From Melieria omissa (Eukaryota > Arthropoda > Insecta > Diptera > Ulidiidae): a stretch of DNA of 64,000 nt. Numbering within the stretch: the stretch's first letter is position 1; each line of letters begins with the position of its first letter. The notes beneath the pieces are model-generated. The model worked only from the letters and a program-made list of their open reading frames with translations, did no database searches and was not told where the DNA came from. Positions 1 through 8,856 of this stretch are shown one piece after another. The position numbers and the translations under genes were made by a program. The stretch is taken from the NCBI GenBank assembly GCA_963971225.1, contig OZ020267.1:89145648-89209647 (forward strand), written 5' to 3'.

Positions 1-1317
1 TTCTCAAACCGGCAAATTTCCCCCTTCGTTGCCAAACGTTTCGGCCCCGCAGGATGGCTTTCGCCTCTAATGAAACAGAGAAAAAGGGTTCGACAAAAGC
101 GTTGGCTTGACGCCACTCGGTCCACATTCACAGCAACTGACGGAAATTGCATTTCCCCGCAGTTCCTCATTGCACCTCCTCCATCCCGGGTCCGAAAAGA
201 GGTCAGTCGCCACTTCAGTGCGGCTTGCTCTAAGCGCTGCAAATCCCGCAGGCGTCGGACTGATGGGGTATAAACTCCAAGATCTACACAATCTCCCTCT
301 TGGGTGGAACGGCTCCAGCAATTCTTCCATGCTGAGCCAAACGGTCATACTCACACAGTTCCAATCCCGGATCAAAGAGCGGTTGACTGCCACCACCCTC
401 TCGAAGAGCAAACCGACATTCTCGCTCGGTTCTCTTGCTTCTTTCGAGCGCCACGAATATGTATACATGCACCTAATATTCTCCATATACACTCCACAAA
501 TTCCCCCACACTTAGAAAAAGTAAATGGCAACTTGGCCAGTTTTTAAAGTTATATATCTCCATACTCCCCCGGCTGTAGCTTAAGCGAACCCCGCAGCTT
601 AGCCGATTTCCCATACCCACGATGTCAGTCTCAAAACTGTTTTGTCCGAATAACTGACATCTTTACTCTATTTGTAGGACGTTTACGACGCGCCAACCGC
701 TGCAGCAGCACTCCTCCGAGGACGAGACGTCGATGGACGGCACACCCGCACCAGCAAAGCCGCATCATGCCCTCGCCCGACTGGCCCGCGGCATCATTAA
801 ATTGCAATATGCAATGGGGGCCGCGATGGCTAAATGAGTGCTGTCCCAAGTGATCTGTCGATCCCATCTCTAATCCCTTCCTTTCCTTTCCCTTTGTACT
901 CATGTTTCCCCCTATTTTCTGCTTCCCGGCTTCGGCCGTTTGTATCGTATAATGTTAATTGTATTTCTTGTGTTACTCGTCTTTCGAACGTCGACGAATA
1001 AAGAACCCCAACAAACCCGAATCATATCGTCGTTTCATTTCCCCCGCTCAGCCGCGCTCGATTAAATACCCGAGCCAATAGATACATTTCGTGGTGTGTA
1101 CATGAGTACCCGAAAAATTTAATGTAGTACGTATCATAGAAGTCGTTTCTACATACGACATTGCTTTACTGATGCTGCCAAATAAACTTCCTACCATACT
1201 TCATGGTGAACATAATTTGAATTATTATCGTTTGTTTATTGTGCAGCAGACTTCGCAGAGGACACCGAGAATTTAAAAATAAAATAAAAACACTGTGCTA
1301 CAAAAAAAAAAAATTAA
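1..1317. other. Unassigned region, possible degenerate LTR-element 3' end
   Basis: I recognise no gene here. Several short overlapping open frames exist on both strands, but none has a motif I can name. The stretch 600-1075 has a splice-acceptor-like TTTGTAG at about 672, a pyrimidine-rich run, and an AATAAA signal at 997-1002. This could be the 3' end and LTR of a decayed retrotransposon, but no LTR pair or primer site confirms it. From 1075 to 1317 the DNA is AT-rich with nothing recognisable, ending in an A-run next to the foldback element. Confidence 0.2.
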
Positions 1318-2324
1318 ATACACCTGACAAGTAACATACTGTAGGCTGTTTATGTGGTCGAATAATCCATAAAAATATTTTTGTTATATTTGTTGTACCC
1401 TCCAAATTTGATTTATTCACAAAAAACCGTGTTTACAAACTTTCCACGGTAATCTATGAATATCTCAGTCATTTTTTTAACGATTTTCAATATGTAATAT
1501 GTTTTGGAAAGAGCATTGTCAGACCTTTCGAATGATGTATGTCAATTCATTGTTTAAACAAATGAGTAGTAAGTTTTTATCGCATAAACCTTGAAAAAGT
1601 GATTTTTTTCTAAATTTTTTTAACTTTAACCAGTTTTTATTGTATAATGAAACAAAAAAATTAATAAAGTTAGGTAATATTCTGAAAGAAGATTTGTTTA
1701 CGAACAAATTGGTGTATTGCTTTATTGAATTGGACCAAAACTGCGGAATCTACGCTATTTTTTCGTAACTAGAAAATAAAGCCTATCATGTGTATTGCAG
1801 TGTGTACAATGAATTCGTCTTAAATTTTTATTTAAATCTCAAACGAATACATATTCAAGGCTTTATTTTCTAGTTACGAAAAAATAGCGTAGATTCCGCA
1901 GTTTTGGTCCAATTCAATAAAGCAATACACCAATTTGTTCGTAAACAAATCTTCTTTCAGAATATTACCTAACTTTATTAATTTTGTTGTTTCATTATGC
2001 AATAAAAACTGGTTAAAGTTAAAAAAATTGAGAAAAAAATCACTTTTTCAAGGTTTATGCGATAAAAACTTACTACTCATTTGTTTAAACAATGAATTGA
2101 CATACATCATTCGAAAGGTCTGACAATGCTCTTTCCAAAACATATTACATATTGAAAATCGTTAAAAAAATTACTGAGATATTCATAGATTACCGCGGAA
2201 AGTTTGTAAAAACGGTTTTTTGTAAATAAATAAAATTTGGAGGGTACAAAAAATATAACAAAAATATTTTTATGCATTATTCGACCATATAAACAGCCTA
2301 CACTATGTAATTTGTCAGGTGTAT
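1318..2324. repeat. Foldback-type inverted repeat, two 467-bp arms
   Basis: The left arm (1318-1784) and right arm (1858-2324) are reverse complements with a modest number of mismatches and small indels, and are separated by a 73-bp loop. Both outer ends read ATACACCTGACAA inward. Each arm carries the same 62-codon open frame (1519-1707 minus, 1935-2123 plus), a by-product of arm identity rather than a likely gene. No target duplication is obvious at the outer edges. This looks like a non-autonomous foldback or MITE-like element, or an inverted duplication. Family unknown. Confidence 0.85.
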
Positions 2325-2649
2325 TTTCAGTGTTGCACCGTGAAACCAATTTGACTTATATATTAACTAAAGAAATCCGATTTCGGTACTTTGGACTATT
2401 CTACTTAGACCAAGAGGAAGTAAATAACAGATTGAATGGTATCGGGTCTGGTGGATGGAATAGTTTATGGTATTATAGTATGGTTTGTCACGGGTGCTCT
2501 GAAATATAGAAGACTAATTGTAAATGAATATAGTTAAGCTAAGAATAAGTAAATAAAATATAATTAGGGAATTCACAGTTTCCTTTTAAATTTACCAGGT
2601 GGCAACTTTAAAAAGATAAAACAGATGATGTGTGAGCGACCCTTGATGG

Positions 2650-3939
2650 ATGTTTTGGTTAAAAGTTTTGTGCACTGTATTTCATGTTTTGCTTAGAAAT
2701 AAAAAAGAAAGAATGCCTCGTTGGAACGGAAAAGATAATTTAATAAACTTCTTATGCCATAAGAGTTTAGCGGAAATAATTACGCAAGATTCGAGTAAGT
2801 GTAATTTTAATAGTGTAAGCAATTTCTTAACTCTCTTGCTTGCAGGCAGTGAAGACGACGACGATGATGTCCTTATGGACTTTACTCTTACTGCAGCGAT
2901 AGTATTATCTTCACGAAGAAGCACCCACTTGAATGTCCCGAAATCGGCACATTGGAATGAAAAAGTCCTAGTTAACTTCGATGACGGCTGCATGCGCCAA
3001 ATGCTGCGCGTAGAAGACACCGAATTCAAACACATCTTATCTTTAATTAAAGAAGATCCTGTTTTCAGGAATCAAAATTCGGTCCCACAATTTCCAGTTG
3101 ACTTGCAATTGAAAATTGCTCTTTTCCGTCTCGGTTCAAGTGGTGAAAGTGCATCCATCAAGAAGATTGCAACTTTGTTTGGCGTTGGTGACGGAGGAAC
3201 TATTATAAAGGTCACAGATAGAGTTATTGCCGCAATCCTTAATCTTAAATCCAAATTTTTATTTTGGCCGTCTGTGGAAGAACGTAAGAAAATTATAAGA
3301 AATACAGTGCATGAGCTGCCGGGCTGTGTAGGTTACATTGATGGCACCGAAATCAAGTTGGCGGAATCTCCCATAAAAGATCACGAATTCTATTTTTCCC
3401 GCAAAAAACAATACTCAATTAAAATGCAAATAGTATGTGATTATACTTTAAAGATTCGGCAGGCCACCATTGGATATAGAGGATGTGTCCATGATGCTAA
3501 AATTCTTGCGGAATCTTCTATTGGACGAGCGCCAGAAAACTACTTTTGCGAAAGACAATTTATTGCCGGAGACTCTGCGTATCCTCTTAACCAATATATA
3601 ATCACTCCTTTTCGACAAAATAGTACCGAACTTACTCAAGAACAAAGAGCCAAATTTAATAGTTATTTTTCTAAATTCAGAGTACGAGTTGAGAACTGTT
3701 TTGGTAAACTAAAAGAAAGATTTGGCAGCTTAAAAGAGCTTCGGATCCGGCTGTCAGATGAACAAAGTTACAATTCTTGCTGTAGGTGGATACTAGCTTG
3801 TAGCATTTTACACAATATTCTACAAGAATACAATTCCTTAGATGATGGCTCTGAAGAAGAATGTGATTACCCACAAGAAATGTATGACCACAGCGATTTA
3901 AGAACTGCATTAGCTGAATTCGCAAATAATAAAAACTGA
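2650..3939 (+). CDS. PIF/Harbinger DDE transposase
   Basis: An intact 429-codon frame. The C-terminal two thirds match the Harbinger-type nuclease (DDE_Tnp_4 fold): YIDGTEI holds the first acidic residue (about residue 234), AGDSAYP the second (about 306), and RVENCFG the third (about 344). The N-terminal part (about 100-200) resembles the helix-turn-helix region of this family. Met-22 (ATG at 2713) is an alternative, perhaps better start. A 51-nt stretch, 2795-2845, begins GTAAGT and ends TTGCAG and is a multiple of three, so it could be spliced out without changing frame. In this family the enzyme cuts and reinserts the element together with the Myb-like partner. Confidence 0.9.
   Translation: MFWLKVLCTVFHVLLRNKKERMPRWNGKDNLINFLCHKSLAEIITQDSSKCNFNSVSNFLTLLLAGSEDDDDDVLMDFTLTAAIVLSSRRSTHLNVPKSAHWNEKVLVNFDDGCMRQMLRVEDTEFKHILSLIKEDPVFRNQNSVPQFPVDLQLKIALFRLGSSGESASIKKIATLFGVGDGGTIIKVTDRVIAAILNLKSKFLFWPSVEERKKIIRNTVHELPGCVGYIDGTEIKLAESPIKDHEFYFSRKKQYSIKMQIVCDYTLKIRQATIGYRGCVHDAKILAESSIGRAPENYFCERQFIAGDSAYPLNQYIITPFRQNSTELTQEQRAKFNSYFSKFRVRVENCFGKLKERFGSLKELRIRLSDEQSYNSCCRWILACSILHNILQEYNSLDDGSEEECDYPQEMYDHSDLRTALAEFANNKN
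2795..2845 (+). other. Possible 51-nt in-frame intron in the transposase
   Basis: The stretch starts GTAAGT, has a pyrimidine-rich 3' part and ends TTGCAG. It is 17 codons long, so spliced and unspliced forms both keep the reading frame. The residues it encodes are hydrophobic and sit between two charged stretches. At 51 nt it is near the lower size limit of fly introns. Inferred from signals only. Confidence 0.4.
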
Positions 3940-3996
3940 GATTTTAAAGGAAATAAGTTTTATTTTATTTTTTTATTTCAAAAATATTAAGGAATA

Positions 3997-5007
3997 TTAA
4001 GGAATCATTTTTAATTTTTGCATTTCCACACGTTCTCTGGATTCTATTTCTCTCAGAGCAATTCTCTCCTTCATCTCGAGTTCTAATTTTTTGAACTTTT
4101 CTCGGCTTAAATGTTTTTCCTTCTCAAAATCCAACTGCTCCCTTTTTAGCTGAAATTCCTTTTCTCTAAACTCCTTATCCACCTTTAGTTTTGCCTTCCT
4201 GTTTTCCACCAAGCTGGAATGCACTTCGAGCACATCTGAGAGTGCCGTGCGCGAATAAATGCCCTTGCGCGTAGGGCCGCGTGGAGTTTGTGCTGAAGTG
4301 GCTGGAGTTTGTGCTGAAGTGGCTGGAGTTTGTGCTGAAGTGGCTGGAGTATCTAACTGTGTGGCACTTGCGTCAACCAACCAACTTGGTCGTATGGTGT
4401 CCTCATCACTGATTGGTCCTAATGTGTTGTCGTCCTCCGTGTCCACAACACAAGCATTCACAGTGTACTCTTTGTAGCCGAATATCTCCTCCAATTCGTC
4501 GAAGGCCGGACACATTCTTAAAATGACATCTAAAAATATTAATGTGTGAAAAAAGCTGCCTTTCATAACCATATCGAGCCCTTCCCGCGATTTTATCGTA
4601 TGAAAAATGGCGGGAAGGGCTCGATACAACCTAACATTTACCCCGTGTGGTTTCGCCATCGCGCATAGTACCAGCCCCAGTCGAATTGGTCCAAGCCTTT
4701 GCCTTAGTGTAAATTTGCCGCAAGTTTTTAGCTTTGCAGCGCACAAGTGCCCACTCCAGCTCAATACCCATGTCATTTAAAAAGCGCTTGTAGTAAAGCT
4801 GCGCTGTCGTCTTTTCAATTGGCACGTTGCTGCGCAGAAAAGTAATCAGCTGCCGCTGCTCTTGGTCACTCCACTTCCTGTACGGCGCTTTGCGCACTCG
4901 CTTTTGTTTTGTCTGAAAATATGCAAAATACAATTATAACATTTTAAGTGCAAAATTATTGCAAAATAACACAATTAACTTACTTTTTCTGCGACTGCCT
5001 CTTCCAT
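3997..5007 (-). CDS. PIF/Harbinger Myb/SANT-like accessory protein, three exons
   Basis: The gene reads as three exons: 4984-5007, 4642-4912 and 3997-4529. The introns are 4913-4983 (GTAAGT..TTTCAG) and 4530-4641 (GTAAAT..TTTTAG). The exon lengths (24, 271, 533) sum to 276 codons with no stop, which supports the model. The N-terminal part has a Myb/SANT-like helix-rich domain with tryptophans at YRKWSDQEQ and ELEW; the middle has three 7-residue repeats; the C-terminal part is a highly charged, probably coiled-coil segment. In this superfamily the partner protein binds subterminal DNA and helps bring the transposase to the ends. It is convergent with the transposase, with stops 57 bp apart. 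Confidence 0.8.
4283..4345 (-). repeat. Three tandem 21-bp repeats in the Myb-like gene
   Basis: Three nearly identical copies of a 21-bp unit encode a 7-residue repeat (TPATSAQ) between the DNA-binding domain and the coiled-coil region. They probably form a flexible linker whose length varies by slippage. Confidence 0.8.
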
Positions 5008-5367
5008 TTTTTACCAAAAGAAAATCAGCTGTTTTGTGTTGCCACTTTAACACGAAAAATAAACATGCGACAGAGTAGTTCAATTTTAGCACAAAGTGGT
5101 ATCACAGATTTATACGCGAAACACTAACAAAAAGGGTTACCAGATGGCAAAATGTTTTAAGTTTACCAAGCGGCAAAATTAACAGACTAGATAACACGAA
5201 CTGTGAATTCCCTAAATGTATGTATGCTAAGTTTGCCGACAGACGACCTGAGGGTCAATGTTGTATATCCTTTGTTTATAAATTTTAGTTCATATACATA
5301 ACTATATTATAAGAAATTGTATGAGTTGCTCTATAATTATAAGAGAAATGAAAATTAATAAAGGGTT

Positions 5368-5404
5368 TATCTATCTTATCTATCTCTATCTATCTATCTA
5401 TCTA
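5368..5404 (+). repeat. (TCTA)n microsatellite
   Basis: A run of TATC/TCTA units with one or two interruptions. It lies just outside the Harbinger element and just before a cluster of TATCGATA motifs. Confidence 0.9.
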
Positions 5405-5490
5405 CCAAGTAATATCGATACTTTTTCGATACTTACTTGGTACTCGATACTAAGAGCTGAAATTTTAAATGAGTACAAGTATCGATACTC
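5404..5490. promoter_or_regulatory. Cluster of TATCGATA motifs with local hairpin
   Basis: Two perfect TATCGATA octamers (5413-5420 and 5480-5487) lie in a stretch with further CGATAC half copies. A 10-bp inverted pair TACCAAGTAA / TTACTTGGTA brackets the first octamer. TATCGATA is the binding site of the fly factor DREF and overlaps BEAF sites. No promoter or gene start is visible next to it, so function is unproven; it may be degenerate simple sequence. Confidence 0.25.
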
Positions 5491-5560
5491 TGAGGTATCG
5501 TCCTATCCCTAATTACGTGTTGTTGGATCTAATGCTAGCATGGAGCTTGATGTGGCTGTT

Positions 5561-5605
5561 CGCTTTCGATGGTTGCATTTATGACAAATGCAACCATCGA
5601 AAGCG
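5561..5605. repeat. Perfect 20-bp hairpin
   Basis: Positions 5561-5580 and 5586-5605 are exact reverse complements around a 5-bp loop ATGAC. The hairpin sits at the upstream edge of the recognisable ORF1 fragment of the non-LTR element and may mark its 5' truncation point, for example an inverted local copy made during reverse transcription. Confidence 0.8.
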
Positions 5606-5863
5606 TTCCAACCATCTGTCACGCCTGATAACATCGTTGATTATGTTGCAAAACATGCTGCCATTGACAAGAACTTATTAACTTGCTACAGACTAGTGAA
5701 AAGCGATACCCCAATTGAATCTCTTAAACGCGTTAATTTCAAACTTGGGGTGTCAGACCAATCGTTTGCAAAGCTATTGGCGGCTGAGTTATGGCCCGCC
5801 AGTGTCACGGTTCGTCCTTTCCGGTTTTTTCAAAAACAAATATCTCACCCAAATTCAGCCTAG
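5588..5863 (+). pseudogene. Non-LTR ORF1 C-terminal fragment
   Basis: A 91-codon open frame ending in a stop at 5861-5863. The middle and end, around KLGVSDQSF and ELWPASVTVRPF, resemble the C-terminal region of ORF1 (gag-like RNA-binding protein) in Jockey/CR1-type insect elements. The N-terminal part of ORF1 is missing; the fragment begins at the 20-bp hairpin. About 30 bp downstream the ORF2 N-terminus starts (SIRIYFHNVSGMR), then is cut by the Transib insertion at 5952. Confidence 0.6.
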
Positions 5864-6520
5864 CTGTTGCTGAAAGTTCCAATGCTCAATCTATTCGTAT
5901 CTACTTTCACAATGTATCAGGAATGAGAACTAAGGCGGAGTCTATACGTCGCACAGTGTTCCGAAGTGGGACAAAAATAGAAAAATTTTTTGTCACCGAT
6001 TTCAAAGAAATTGGTGTCATTTGAAAGATAATACTTTCATTAAGCAAGATCTTAAATTATTTCTTAATCGGGTAAATTTTGAAAAAGTTATAGCATTTAC
6101 AAGTTGACCAAATTGTAGAAAAATTGTTTTATGATAAAATGCAGTTTTGAGCGTCAACAATTGAAAACGTAACCAAAACACTATTTTCGCTTCAATCGGA
6201 GAAAATGTTACTGCTATGCACTTATAAGAGTCCAAAACATCATTTCAGGAGCTATTTTGAAAAAAAGTTAAATAAAAACGGGGCTGTACGTTATTTAAAA
6301 AACACATTTTTTTTACTAAAAGCTATAGAAACTATATATTTTTGTAGATCGCAAATGTCGAATTGCGCATTATTACACCTACTTTTTTACGTAATCCTAT
6401 AGAATGGACTTTCTTCTTTTGGATCATTAAAAAAAATTCTGCGATTTTCTGCGATCTTGGAAAATAATAGAATTTTTGTAAACTACTCTAACTAAAAACA
6501 ATTGGATTTTTGTACCCTAC

Positions 6521-7094
6521 TGTAGTGGTACCGCATGACCACTGATGCCAATACCATAGCGCGCAAGCCAATCGGCAAGACCGACGTGCATCGATCGGTG
6601 CGCGCGCCACTTTGTTTACATTTGCAAGTGTCAAGTGTCGCATGCACAAGAACGCCGGCGTCACTCAAGTGGCCTGCACTTGCACAAGCGACACATGTCA
6701 CAACTCATGTGGGCACTTGCACCGATCGCGCATTGCAACACGACCCGACCTACCGCAGGTCAACGCAGGGCGCTGGCCCACTTTGGGAAACTGCCGCGTT
6801 GTCAGTTTTGACCCGCGTCGTGATTGGTGCAACGAGAAAATATTGGAAATAGAGGGAGGAGCACTGGAATTGCCCCTTCGTATAACAGTTTGTAAGTTTA
6901 CTATATAAGAACTAATTTTCGGAAAATAAAGGGAACTTCTCGTACTGAGATCAAGCGACGCGTTTGTTTGCTTATTTCACTCGGGGAAAACATTGCGGCC
7001 TTTGTGGCCAACTTTTACGGCGCACTCTCGCTTCCTAATCAAGAGTACCCGGACTACGAACTCGCACCTAAACCACCAGACAGAAACCACCACA
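6521..7094 (+). repeat. 5' LTR of mdg1-like element
   Basis: 574 bp, TGTAGTGG...CCACCACA, matching the 3' LTR base for base as far as I can compare by eye. TATATAA at about 6902 and AATAAA at about 6925 are plausible promoter and polyadenylation signals. Two overlapping small open frames inside occur in both LTRs and are probably not genes. Confidence 0.93.
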
Positions 7095-7110
7095 TGGCGA
7101 TCCTGCCAAC
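7095..7110 (+). other. Putative tRNA primer-binding site
   Basis: The bases directly after the 5' LTR begin TGGCGATCCTG. A TGGCGA start is typical of mdg1/412-type elements primed by an arginine tRNA. The exact tRNA is inferred, not checked. Confidence 0.55.
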
Positions 7111-7332
7111 TACGGACCTACCGAGCACAAACGGCTAAAAGGAAAAAGAACACCGATCCTGCAACCAACAACATTCAAACTTGCTGACTTGCTTTCCAAA
7201 TACATCCCACTGAAACTAAGGACAACCACCTGCGAACTTTAACCTGCTGATCCAGTCCGACTCCATATCTTCCTGTTTCGTGATCCACAAACCAGACCAA
7301 CGAAAAATACAATAATAAGATTCACACACCTA

Positions 7333-7698
7333 ATGGCAACACCAGATGAAATTGAGGCATTCGAACGGTGGATAGAGTACACGCCTGAACACGCAGCGGA
7401 GCAAGAGACGTACATCCCCAAACCGGTGACACCAGCGGTTTGTTGCCCACCTGAATACATTCCAACACCAAAAACAGCAGGACCCCGACCAATAACTATA
7501 GCAGAATATCGGGCCCGTCAACGGAAGACGCAGCCAACACAGCCAACGACGAAGACACCCGAAAAGCGCCGCACACGAGCCGGGAAAAAGGCACGACTAC
7601 GACGGGAGCGCGCCGCATTACACCAAATTATCGCGATAACAAAGGACGCAAAACTGAAGGCAACTTTAATTAAACAGCTCGACGCGCTAAGAACTTAA
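7333..7698 (+). CDS. Small basic ORF in mdg1-like element, function unknown
   Basis: A 121-codon frame with an ATG start. The first half is acidic and proline-rich (EAFERWIEYTPEHAAEQ); the second half is rich in lysine and arginine (KARLRRERAALHQI) and probably helical. It lies where the leader and gag start would be. mdg1/412-group elements are known to have short ORFs ahead of gag, so this may be such a leader ORF rather than captured sequence. It does not resemble a Gypsy capsid or a zinc-knuckle nucleocapsid. Confidence 0.6.
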   Translation: MATPDEIEAFERWIEYTPEHAAEQETYIPKPVTPAVCCPPEYIPTPKTAGPRPITIAEYRARQRKTQPTQPTTKTPEKRRTRAGKKARLRRERAALHQIIAITKDAKLKATLIKQLDALRT

Positions 7699-7701
7699 AC
7701 A

Positions 7702-7923
7702 ATGGGCAACAGGACACCAAAGGAGGAGATAATCGTCGCGAACAACAACGCAGCCAGCAGCGCCACCTCAACAACCAATAGCACGGCCAACAATAACACT
7801 TATTTGCTTTATATTCTAACAATACTAGTTACAGCATTGATACTAATTGAAATCAATAAATACTATAAAAATTATGTTAAGAAATTAATTTCTAAAAAAG
7901 TAAACATCAACACCATAGTTTAA
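7702..7923 (+). CDS. Small single-pass membrane protein ORF, unknown
   Basis: A 73-codon frame starting three bases after the stop of the preceding ORF. The N-terminal half is polar (Asn, Ala, Thr, Ser). Residues about 34-51 (LLYILTILVTALILIEI) form one strongly hydrophobic segment, followed by a lysine-rich tail. This suggests a small membrane protein with the basic tail inside. It is far too short for an Env and has no fusion or surface domain. The close spacing to the upstream ORF suggests a shared transcript. Confidence 0.5.
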   Translation: MGNRTPKEEIIVANNNAASSATSTTNSTANNNTYLLYILTILVTALILIEINKYYKNYVKKLISKKVNINTIV

Positions 7924-8064
7924 GTTAGAATCAAACGCAATACACAACAAAATATAAATAACTAAATATGTAGTAAACCACTATTACAAAAAACTATTAT
8001 TAAATAAATGAGGAAATAAAAGAAACAATACAACCTTGCACAAAAACAAGTAAAATTAACAACA

Positions 8065-8646
8065 ATGGACAGAAGACAACAATGCAAATCGGAAATAGCA
8101 AAGATGCACGAACCAGTCCAACCAGCGTTTGCAACAAAAATATTTAGCTACAACCTAAGTGACGACAACGTACTGGGACTAATAGGCGTTGAGTATGTAA
8201 TCAAAATACTTAAAGGCCCTGGTGACATATATGCGAGATTCGAGTGTGGGTTATGCGAACTTATTTCGGATAAGCATGGTATGCAAGATCATTTGATGGG
8301 CTACAATCACCGTCTGAAATTTTGCGAAAAGCACTTCCCGACTGCCATACGGCAACAGCGACAATATATCGGAAAAATACCTGAGGAAGATGCTCAGAGA
8401 GTTATGACACAAATTTTGAAGAAATTAGCCGTGGCTATTGAGATGCATCATGGCCGCGATCTGCCGTACGAATGCATGGAGCGCGATTTTCATATCAATC
8501 GTTACGAGATTCTTTCGAAAGTATTTTCATTTCGTCATGCCTCTGAACTATATGGCCCTACTTTCACACATATAATAACTTCAAAAGACATTGACCAGCT
8601 GACTGTAACAAGGACTATCCAGAAATCCTTGAATAAAATTGTCTAA
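8065..8646 (+). CDS. Matrin/U1-type zinc-finger ORF, possibly captured host gene
   Basis: An intact 193-codon frame. Residues about 61-93 form one C2H2 finger with C-x2-C-x11-H-x5-H spacing (ECGLCELISDKHG...DHLMGYNHR), close to the matrin/U1 type that often binds RNA. The preceding segment (GVEYVIKIL) and following KHFP fit that finger class. There is no capsid, protease or RT motif. It occupies the place of gag-pro-RT and is followed by A-rich tracts at 8711-8850, as if a polyadenylated host mRNA had been joined into the element by template switching. Host origin is inference. Confidence 0.65.
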   Translation: MDRRQQCKSEIAKMHEPVQPAFATKIFSYNLSDDNVLGLIGVEYVIKILKGPGDIYARFECGLCELISDKHGMQDHLMGYNHRLKFCEKHFPTAIRQQRQYIGKIPEEDAQRVMTQILKKLAVAIEMHHGRDLPYECMERDFHINRYEILSKVFSFRHASELYGPTFTHIITSKDIDQLTVTRTIQKSLNKIV

Positions 8647-8710
8647 CGAAATACATATATATATACAAGTACCCATTATAATAATGATTTATAATTAGAT
8701 AATGATATAA

Positions 8711-8824
8711 AAAAAAAAAAAAACAAAAAAAAAAAAAATATATAAACTTATTATCAAATCCAACAAACACACCCAAGAACATTTGCAACTTGTTATTACA
8801 TTACATTATACATTAAGAAAACCC

Positions 8825-8850
<26 letters not shown>
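8711..8850 (+). repeat. Two poly(A) tracts at an internal junction
   Basis: A-runs at about 8709-8738 (interrupted once by C) and about 8825-8850. They lie between the zinc-finger ORF and the start of recognisable pol homology at about 8965. Internal poly(A) is unusual for an LTR element and fits a junction with mRNA-derived sequence. The intervening 85 bp is not recognised. Confidence 0.8.

Positions 8851-8856
<6 letters not shown>

Larger units (their letters stand above)
2565..5214. mobile_element. PIF/Harbinger DNA transposon, apparently complete
   Basis: A 2.65-kb element bounded by inverted TAGGGAATTCACAGTT (left, 2565-2580) and AACTGTGAATTCCCTA (right). The flanks can be read as a 3-bp duplication AAT (2562-2564 and 5215-5217); another reading places TTA/TAA at the edges, the usual target of this superfamily. 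It holds two convergent genes, a DDE transposase on plus and a Myb/SANT-like protein on minus, which is the standard two-gene plan of autonomous PIF/Harbinger elements. A TTACCA..GGCAA motif recurs just inside both ends. No disabling mutation is visible in either gene. Confidence 0.9.

Noticed and set aside
67..531. 154- and 146-residue overlapping ORFs on opposite strands
   Set aside because: No recognisable domain on either strand and no supporting signals; kept only as an unassigned region.
1519..2123. Two near-identical 62-residue ORFs in inverse orientation
   Set aside because: They come from the inverted-repeat arms, are AT-rich, lack any motif, and are open in both arms only because the arms are copies.
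6535..6908. 105- and 98-residue ORFs repeated at 11583-11956
   Set aside because: They lie inside the LTRs in overlapping frames; duplication of the LTR explains their conservation.
7702..7923. Possible Env of an errantivirus
   Set aside because: Only 73 residues with no signal peptide, cleavage site or fusion peptide; no env-like ORF follows pol either.
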